Origin: Phycisphaerae bacterium
Lineage (GTDB): Bacteria > Planctomycetota > Phycisphaerae > Sedimentisphaerales > Anaerobacaceae
Length of the DNA stretch: 64,000 nt
Direction: 5' to 3'
Assembly (NCBI GenBank): GCA_016782865.1
Contig: JADHXR010000004.1
Location: forward strand, 1-64,000
The notes below the pieces were generated by a model. It saw only the letters and a list, made by a program, of their open reading frames with translations. It made no database searches and was not told the DNA's origin. The position numbers were made by a program, and so were the translations under genes. The stretch's first letter is position 1. Every line of letters starts with the position of its first letter. Below, piece by piece: positions 1 through 8,800 of this stretch.

Positions 1-2880
1 AAGGGCAAGGGACGATACGTGCTGGCTCTGGATTTCGTCCGCCAGCTCGAAACGCAGCCGGGGCTGGCGGTTCTGAAATATCGCATCCCTTCGGCGGCGA
101 TAACGACGTTAGAGCTGATGATCCCCGAAGAGAACCTGAAGGTCGATGTCCAGCCGATGCTGGCTGCTACCACGTCGCAGGTGGAGGCCGAGGGCATCAA
201 GGCCACCCGCGTGCAGGCCTTTCTTGGCTCGACGACCGAGATCCGTCTGAGCTGGAAGCCCAAGACCGAAGCGGCTACCGAGCTTGAGCCGGTCATCATC
301 TGCGAGCAATTCCAGCACGTAAACGTCGCCGAGGCCCTCATCAATTATGTAGTGACGTCGGACTACAGCATCCACCGCGGCCGGGTCGATTCGTTTACGA
401 TCCAATTGCCGGGCGAGTTCCGCGTCACCGACGTCACCGGGGCGAATATCGCCAGGTGGGACATCGAAACATCGGATGATCCCACAGACACCCAAACCAC
501 CCAAACGCTCAAGGTGAAACTCTACTCGCCAGCCGAGGGCAAATACACACTCACAGTCACGACCGAGCGTTTTCTCCAGGAAGCCGAAGCACAGGTTAAG
601 CTTGTGCCGATCACAACCGAGCAGGTGCTCAGACAAAGCGGCCTGATCGGGATTACTTATTCGCAGCGTCGTGCAGTTCAGCTCGAAAATACCAGGAACC
701 TTGCCCGGGTGGACACGGGGCAACTGCCGACGCATTTGCAGAGCCACCCGCGGGCGACGGCCTATCGCTTCATAACGTCCGATTATGCCGGCACGATTGC
801 GATCGAAACGACCTCGCCGCGAATCACGGTCAACCAGCTCTGGGCGTTGGGAGTTGACAGCGACCGGCTCCGGCTGCTGGGAAAGGCCCGGTACAATATC
901 GAGCGAACGGGCGTTTTCGAGTTGAACATGAACCTGCCGGAACCGTGGGAGATCCAGAGCGTCGGACCGGCGGAACTCGTGGACGATTATCAATTGAAAG
1001 GTTCAGGTGACACGCGCGTGCTCCACATACTGCTGCGGAGAGAGAAGATCGGGGAATTTGAGCTAACGCTGGCCGCCGAAGCCGAGCGAACGCAGGCCGA
1101 AGGGCCCGTTGATTTCGTCCTGCCGCTGGCCGATGCGAACGACCTGCAGTCATACCAGGGCCAGTTGCTGCTGCTGCTGGCTGATCAATTGCAGGCACAG
1201 GTGCAGGAGGCGAGGCAACTGCAGGCGATTCCACTCAAGCAGGCTCAGGAGTGGACGACAATGCCGGGCCTGCCGCCGGTGATGGCGTTCGAGTTTCGCG
1301 CAATCGACCGCCAGCAGAACTCAGGTGCGACATTCAATATCGCGGCCAAACCCGTGCAGGTATCGGCGACCGTTCACAGGCTCGTGAATATCCAGCCCGG
1401 CTCGATCGACCAGGAAGCCGTGATTCAGTATCGCGTTCGCTACGCCCCGCTCGACACTTTCTATGTGAAGATGCCGGTCGAGCTGGCGGATTCCGACGTG
1501 CAGATAACCGGGACCAACATCAAGGAGAAGCCCCGCATAGACGAACTGCCGGTCGAACAGCGAGGCGAGGCCGTCGAACCCAACGTTGTGGACGTCAACT
1601 GGGCGTACTTCAAGATCGTGCTGCAATCGCCTGTGACGGGCAGTTACCAGCTCAAGGTCAATTTGCATCAATCCTTCCAGGCGGGCCGGACCGGGCAGGC
1701 CGCTACTGTCAAGGCAGAACCGATCCTGGCCGCGGGCGCGCTGTCGGATCAGAACGGTCACATCGCGATAGCTAAAGCGGACACCCTTGCTATCGGCGAG
1801 CCGATTATGGACAACCTCATACCCGCCGATGCCGGCAGCGGCGCCGACCTGCCTTATCAGCCGCATCGCAGCGTTGCTTCGCTGGCCTTCAAATACAACG
1901 CCTCGCCGTTCGAGCTGTCGCTACCGGTGGTTGTGCAGAAGGAGGCGAGCGTATTTACGACGATAGTCAGCGGCGCAATAATAGAGCAGGTGCTCGCACG
2001 CGACGGCATGCTCAACACATACGCGACTTTCCTGCTGGCAACCAGCCAGGGCGACAGGCTGCCCATGACGCTGCCGGCGGGGGCCGAGCTTACCGCCGTG
2101 CTCTTGAACGGCAGTGAGACACCCGTGGAGAAGGGCGTTTCGTCCGAAGAGCTTATCGTGCGCCTGCCACCGTCGGCGGGGCAGATCTCGAAATTCGTGC
2201 TCGAAATCTCGTACGCCCTCAAAGACGTCTCAGCGTCAAAACTGATGGCGCCGGCGCTGCCCCAGGAGATTCCCGTCCAGCAGACACTCTGGCGCCTGTG
2301 GATACCGGAGGATCATCACGTTCTCTGGCACGACCGGGTGTTCTCGGCGGTGGCATCCAGCCGCTGCCAGCAAATTTTGCAGACACTGGCCGCCAATCAA
2401 CCCAGCCAGGTGAAATTCAACCTCTCAGGTCAGGGCAAGAATCTGAACTTCATCCGCCAGGGAGCGTCCGGCAGGCTGTCGATTATCGTGGCCGGCAAGG
2501 GCCTCACCAGTGTCATTGTCTGGGGATTGATAGTTGCCGCCGGGGTGCTGATGCTCAGGCTAAGCGGATTCCATCGAGTCCTGATTATCTTAGCGGCGAT
2601 GTTGGTCGCCGGCATTGCCCGCCTGTTCCTGCCGTTGCTCATAGATCAGGTTCTTCGAACAGGCATATTCGCCGCAATTCTCGTGCTGCTGCTCTGGCTC
2701 GCACAGTGGGGATTCCCAAGGCTACCGGAATTGCGCCAGAGGTGGGCCGCCGGAAGACAGAAGGCATTGGAGAAAAAGCGAGAGAAAAAGACCGGGACAC
2801 AGCGAAAAGACCCGACCGCTAAGAAACATTCGGCTTCCAACAAGAAACAGGACAAACAATCGAAACAAGACCGGGAGTAA
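1..2880 (+). CDS. Large envelope protein with repeated beta domains and C-terminal membrane segments (5' partial)
   Basis: The frame is open from base 1 (the first GTG is at 19), so the N-terminus lies outside the window. About 800 residues are beta-rich and contain recurring units of the form LPGEFRVTDVTG...W followed by a strand-turn-strand segment ending in LTV. The same unit recurs in the next gene. Around residues 820-905 there are three or four hydrophobic helices. They are followed by a very basic lysine/glutamine tail of about 48 residues that should be cytoplasmic. The likely topology is a large extracytoplasmic part anchored by C-terminal helices. No catalytic motif is visible and I do not recognise a named family. 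The gene is followed after 4 bp by a longer paralogue, so the two are probably translationally coupled and may form one envelope complex. Confidence 0.8.
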   Translation, partial: KGKGRYVLALDFVRQLETQPGLAVLKYRIPSAAITTLELMIPEENLKVDVQPMLAATTSQVEAEGIKATRVQAFLGSTTEIRLSWKPKTEAATELEPVIICEQFQHVNVAEALINYVVTSDYSIHRGRVDSFTIQLPGEFRVTDVTGANIARWDIETSDDPTDTQTTQTLKVKLYSPAEGKYTLTVTTERFLQEAEAQVKLVPITTEQVLRQSGLIGITYSQRRAVQLENTRNLARVDTGQLPTHLQSHPRATAYRFITSDYAGTIAIETTSPRITVNQLWALGVDSDRLRLLGKARYNIERTGVFELNMNLPEPWEIQSVGPAELVDDYQLKGSGDTRVLHILLRREKIGEFELTLAAEAERTQAEGPVDFVLPLADANDLQSYQGQLLLLLADQLQAQVQEARQLQAIPLKQAQEWTTMPGLPPVMAFEFRAIDRQQNSGATFNIAAKPVQVSATVHRLVNIQPGSIDQEAVIQYRVRYAPLDTFYVKMPVELADSDVQITGTNIKEKPRIDELPVEQRGEAVEPNVVDVNWAYFKIVLQSPVTGSYQLKVNLHQSFQAGRTGQAATVKAEPILAAGALSDQNGHIAIAKADTLAIGEPIMDNLIPADAGSGADLPYQPHRSVASLAFKYNASPFELSLPVVVQKEASVFTTIVSGAIIEQVLARDGMLNTYATFLLATSQGDRLPMTLPAGAELTAVLLNGSETPVEKGVSSEELIVRLPPSAGQISKFVLEISYALKDVSASKLMAPALPQEIPVQQTLWRLWIPEDHHVLWHDRVFSAVASSRCQQILQTLAANQPSQVKFNLSGQGKNLNFIRQGASGRLSIIVAGKGLTSVIVWGLIVAAGVLMLRLSGFHRVLIILAAMLVAGIARLFLPLLIDQVLRTGIFAAILVLLLWLAQWGFPRLPELRQRWAAGRQKALEKKREKKTGTQRKDPTAKKHSASNKKQDKQSKQDRE

Positions 2881-2884
2881 CGTC

Positions 2885-5800
2885 ATGAAATGCAATATGC
2901 GATGGGCAAGGACCGTAGTGCCGGTGTTCTGTGCGGCGGTTGTAGGATGGGCAGGTTTCCTGCCCATGCGGATCGGATACTGTTCCGGTGACAGCATGGG
3001 CAACCGAGTTGCCCATCCTACAGAGGCGCGAGCCGAGCGGCTCGAACCGAACATATATGTCCCTTACGAGGATCTGGCGCACCTGATCGACCCGGCAGAT
3101 CAAGCGGTGTTGATGGATCGCGGCGAATTTGAAGCGTTGCTTGCCGCCGCCGAGGTCAACGCCGACGGGACCGACAGCATCGAGCTGGGCCAGGTGGTGC
3201 ATGCCGACTATGCGGTGGAGGTATCGGGCGAGCAGCTTACACTGACCGGCAAGCTGGAGGTGGTCTCGCTGGGCAAGGGTGCCGTAGCAGTTCCACTTGG
3301 CTTTGCCCAGATCGGACTGACCGGCGTGCTCCTCGACGGCAAACCCGCGCCGTTGGGCTATGACGACCAAGGCACACTGACGCTCATTATCACAACCAAA
3401 GGGAGCCATCGGCTCGACGTCGAGGGCGCGACAAAACTGAAGGAGCTTTCCAGCGGCGGCATGCAGTTCGGGATGTCCCTGCCCGCAGCGGTAGCCGGGA
3501 ACATGAAGCTAAGCGCTTCGGGGGACCTGGAGATACACGCGACGGTGCCGGTGGCAAATTCGTCTTACGACAGGAACACCGACCGCACGAACGCCGAGCT
3601 GACTCTCGGAGGACAAGATCAACTGACGGTAGTCCTTCTGGGCAACGGCCGGCAGCAGGACGAGAGGGCGATTCTGCTCGGTGAATCGGCTACGACGGTC
3701 CATTTGACCCGCTCGCACCAGATGCTGGGCTGTCTCTACAGCGTGCAGGCATTACGCCGTGGCGCCAGGGAGCTGCGCTTCCAACTGCCGGCCGAGTGGA
3801 CGATAACCGAGGTTACCTGTCCGAGCCTTGTCAGGTGGTCTGTCGATACGACGCAAGAACGGCAAGGGCTAAAGACGCTTACCGTGCGATTGCGCTCTGA
3901 CAAAGTGGGCACTACGACACTTCACATCAAGGCTTGTGCCTTCCGCCAGGGCCCCAGATGGGTCGCACCGCGAGTTAATCTAAACGGCGCGGCTTATCAG
4001 CGAGGGTACCTGATGGTGACAACCGATGAAGGACTCAGCGTGCGGGGCCAGGAACTGACCGATGCGCGCCGGGAGGATGTTTCGGCGGCGGCTTCGGCGG
4101 CGCCGATAGTTGCCGGCCAGGCGGGACGTCTGTATTTCCACTGGGGCTCCAACTGGTCGGTAAGCCTCGAGCCGACGGCCCTGGAACTGCGGCGCAGCAT
4201 CAAAGAGCGGCAACAGGTGATTGTCTCGGCGGATGGGATGACACTCAGAGGGGATTTCGAAATCACGGCTATCGAACGCGAACTCTTCGACATGTCCTTT
4301 GTGTTCGAAGGCGCAGCCGAACAATGGCAGATAAAAACGGTGCTGGTTGACAATCGACAAACAGGTTTCGAATATCGAGTCGATGACGAGACCGACGGAT
4401 CCGGCGGCCGGCGCAGACTCAGGATCGAGCTGCCCAAACCGATTCGGCCTGAGAAAGTAGCGAATGTCACCATCGAATTACAGCATGTTCCCTCGGACTG
4501 GCGATGGCCCAGCGGCGCCGCAGCGCGGGACATTTACGTCCCGCTGATTGAATCCGAAGCTCAAACCGTATCGGGACACGTTTTGATCTCGGCGCTGGAT
4601 GATCTGGACGCATTGCCCCGGCAGGCGCCTCAGGAGCTTGAAGCGGTGCCTGTCGGCCGGATGGCGTCATTGGGAATGAACAGGGAAATCCAATACGCCT
4701 ACAGCTATGCCAGCCCGGCAGCCGGCGGGATGCAGTTACTGGTTTCCCGGCGCCGGCCTCGAATATCCGGCGATGCCGTCGGACTTGTCACCGTGGGGCC
4801 GCGCCAGTTCAGCGGCCACTGGCGAATTACATACGTGATATCCCGGGCCTCAACCAAGAGGCTTTTTGTTCTCGCCGACAAGTCACTCGGACAGGAAATC
4901 AAAATCACATCGGCAGCGGTGCCAATCAGCTCGAAAAGCATAGCAACGCCGGGCCAGGGCACTCTGACGTTGGCCGATGAATTGGCACAACGGTACGATC
5001 TGTGGTCATTGGACCTCGATCACAAGGCAACCGGCGCGGTGACCGTTGACATCCATTATGAGCGTCCCAAGACCTCGGACAGTTTTCAGGTCCCGCTCGT
5101 GCGGCCGATATGCGGGGGCCAGATAAGCGAGCAATTGGCGATTCAGGCCAGCGAGGAGCTGGCGCTCACGATAGATGCGAGTCAGGCCAGGGAGATTGAC
5201 GCAGTGGATCTACCCGCTCTTCCCGTAGAGGCCAATCGCGTGCTGGCGGCATTCAGGTTGGAGGCAACAACCACCGACGACGGACCGCGAGCGGCGATCG
5301 CGCTAAAGACGGCCGTACACAAGAACTATGAGATTCCCTCGGCCCTGGCCACTTCGGCAAGGTTGACGACATACCTCGATCCCCGCGGCGGGCAACGGAC
5401 GCAGGCTGTGTTCAATGTCGCCAACGCAGGCAGGCAGTTTCTCACGATTCGCCTGCCCGAGGGGGCGCAGCTCTGGTCCCTGCGCGTCGGCGACAAGCAG
5501 GCCAAGCCGCAACAAAACGCCCGGGGCGATTACCAGGCGGTGCTGGGACAGTTGGGCAAACCGGTTGCGGTCAAGATCGTCTATGCGTATCAGCCTCAAA
5601 AGTCCGATCTCGAACGGCTCAGACTGGGCGGTGTCGAGCTGCCCGGTGTGGAAATGAACGAGGTTAACTGGACTGTTATTCCGCCGCCGGATTGTTGGAT
5701 AAGCGAGCAGAAAACGAAAATGCAGACGTCCGATCTGACAAAGACGGCGCCGGCTTACACACACCTGCGCAAGTTGTTAAGTACAGGCATGTTTTTCATC

Positions 5801-8800
5801 GCACCGCTCAGCAAGACGAGCCAATACGCCGCCAGTTACAGTGAACGAGCAGCTACGGATAGCATGATATCCTTCGAAAGAGGCGGCGCGGGTGGATCGG
5901 CGCCACCGCCAATGGGGAGGCGGAGAGGCACCGGAGGCCAGATGGGCGGAGGAATGGCAGGCTTCGCGCCACCGCCCACAGCCAGACCGGCTCGACAACC
6001 CCAGCAAAGTGAAAGCGGGCCGGCTCCACCGCAGCAGGCGTTGGGCAAGAAATTAGTCCAACAGGGACGGTATACTCTGCCGGTGGAGCTGGTTCCCACA
6101 CCCGGCGCCGGACCGCAAGTGAGATTCACCGGGCTGGGCGCGACAGAGCTTGTCGTCAGCTTGACGAGCAGGTCACAACAGACAAGCTGGTGGGTCCTGG
6201 GATTCATCCTCGTGCTGGCCTATGGTATCGCACAGATTCGAAGGCCCGCGAGATTCAGAGTCCTCCTTGTCGGCTCGGTTCTGTCAACGGCCTCCTTGCT
6301 GGCAGTCTGGATGCCGGCGACGACGAGTTTTGGCAACGGCGCATTCACCGCCGGGGCGGCTCTGCTGGCGCTCTATGTGCTGATCTGGCTCGTGCGGCGG
6401 ATGTGGGACCGGCTGTTGCCGACAGGAGCTTTGTCTCCTGTGGCCGGTATGGTTGCTATATTGCTCTTGCTGTGGTTTGGCTGCACGGCTCAGGCGGCTG
6501 GAGAACAGGTGGGATGGGCAGGTTTCCTGCCCATGCTATCCAACACAAGTAACAGCATGGGCAACAAGTTGCCCATCCTACAGCTGCAGAACAACGTGTT
6601 GCAAAGCGAGCAAAACCAACAAGCGCCGGCAAACGCCAATGCATCGGCGCCCCCGGCGATTATCCCATACGAGGGCGGGCCCGACAACGCTGAGAAATCA
6701 GATAAGATTCTCATCCCGTATGCGCGTTTCGTCGAGTTGTGGAACCAGGCACATCCGCAAGACACCATCGATCAACCGCAGGCGGATACTCAGATTTCTC
6801 TGTCGGACGTTCGATACAGGGTGACAGTCGGACAGGAGCGGCTGGACTTGCGGCTGACCGCCAACGTCAGGACATACGGCAAAGACTGGGTGGTGCTCGC
6901 TCTGCCCATCTCAGGGCTGGCGGTGACAAGGGCGACCCTCGACGGCAAAGCGGCGCAGTTGCAGGCCGGACCGAAGGGTATGGTCTTAATGCTCGGCGGC
7001 GGGACATCGGGGCAACTGGAGCTCCAAGCCGTTGCCAGGTGCGAGTATCTGGGCCGAAGAGGCAGCGCGAGTTTTTCACTGCCGCCTCTGCCCGGGGCCG
7101 TGATGAAAGTCGTTCTGGGCGAAAGCGATCTGGACCTTGAGGTCGATCAATTGCAGGCTGCCCCCACAAGGCGCACCGTGGGCGACTCTGTCGAATACAC
7201 GTTCGGCCTGGGAATGACACGAAAACTGGCATTGCGCTGGCTGCCCAGGGTGGGGGCCGGAACAACAGACCGCACGCTGTCGGCCGGCTCGGACCATGAC
7301 GTTTATGCCTTTCACTGGGCAATCGTGGGAGTCAGCAGGATCACATACAGCTTTTCCAGCGGTGACTATTTGCGATTCGCTCTGCTTGTTCCCGAGGGCG
7401 CAATGTTGACGGAATTGAAGGGGACAAACATTCGAGATTTCCGTCAGATCGGCGAGAAGACTATTGAGGGCAAGGTATTCAAATTGATCGAGGTTCGACT
7501 TCACCGCCCCGCACAGAAACAATACGAGTTGACCGCTCGATGGCTCAGCCCCCACCGGCGTGGTGAGGGACTTCTTGCGGACGGCAGCGTGACGGCGACC
7601 GCAGCGGTCGGGGCTAACCGTATGGAGTTGTCACTTGTCAGAGCCGGTGACGTCAGCCGCGAAAGCGGGACTGTAACGTTGTTCTCGGCCGGAGGCATGA
7701 GTGTAAAAGTCGCACAGGTCAGCGGGGGACGCAGAGCGGACATTACGCAGGAGAATGGACCGCAAGACGCTGAGCTGACCGCCGACAGGGCCCGGGCCGT
7801 GGCGAAGTATTTCTGGCCCTACAGGCCGTTCTCGTTATCCGTGCAGATGTCCAGGCCGACGGCGGCTGCGAAAGTCCATCTCGATCAGCTCGTGCGAATC
7901 AATACAGACCGCGTCGAGCTGTTCGTCCGGGCGAATCTCAAAGTCGACACTGACAAGCTCTTCGGCGCAAGTTTCACCCTGCCCGCCGGCTACGAGCTGC
8001 TCAGTGCTGTCGGCCCGGCGGTCGAGGATTTCTACGAACGCTCGAGCGATGACGGCAAGTTCCTTCACATCAAATTCCATCGAGGCCAGACGGAGACTCT
8101 GGTGACATTGGCGCTCGTGCGCAGGGATGTTTCGCTCGATTCACTCGAGGTGCCGGCGGTCACATATCTCGACCATCAGGGACAGCCTCTCGCCGACCAG
8201 AGAGGCCGGCTCGCCGTGCAGGTTGCGGCGTCGCTGGAAGCTCAAACCGCCGCGACCGAGAACCTCAGGTCGATATCACCGCAGATGCTGCGCGACTGGC
8301 TCGACGCCGGGCAGATCAACGCGACACAGTTCGCCTACCGATACGAAACTGCCGACAGGTCGCTGCAACTGACAATCCGCGGTCTGTCCACAGCGATACG
8401 TCTCGAGGCCTTCGCGGGCCTTGTCATCAGAGCTACCGATGCGGTCTACACCTACCGGTTGCGATACAACATCAGCGGATCGCCTGTAGACCATCTGAGC
8501 TTCCGGCTGCCGAGCAAGTACGCCTCGCTGGTCGCGGTCGAGTCCGAAGGCATGCGAAGCGTGGTGCAATCCGACGCGGGCAACGATCTGACTCAGTGGA
8601 CGGTCGCACTGGTTAATGAAGTCACCGGCATAGTCGATGTAGTGGTAAACTTCGCGCTGCCGATCGATCCGGCTACCAGAACACTCGAGGTAGTGCCTCT
8701 CGAAACCGACGCTGATGCGGGCCGCCGCGCGATAGTCGCCGTTCAGAACATGTCACGCCATGAGGTGAATGTCACAGACAGTGCAAATCTGTCCGATCTC

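Noticed and set aside
109-993. Minus-strand frame opposite the first envelope gene
   Set aside because: No start signal or domain; overlaps a frame with repeated beta domains.
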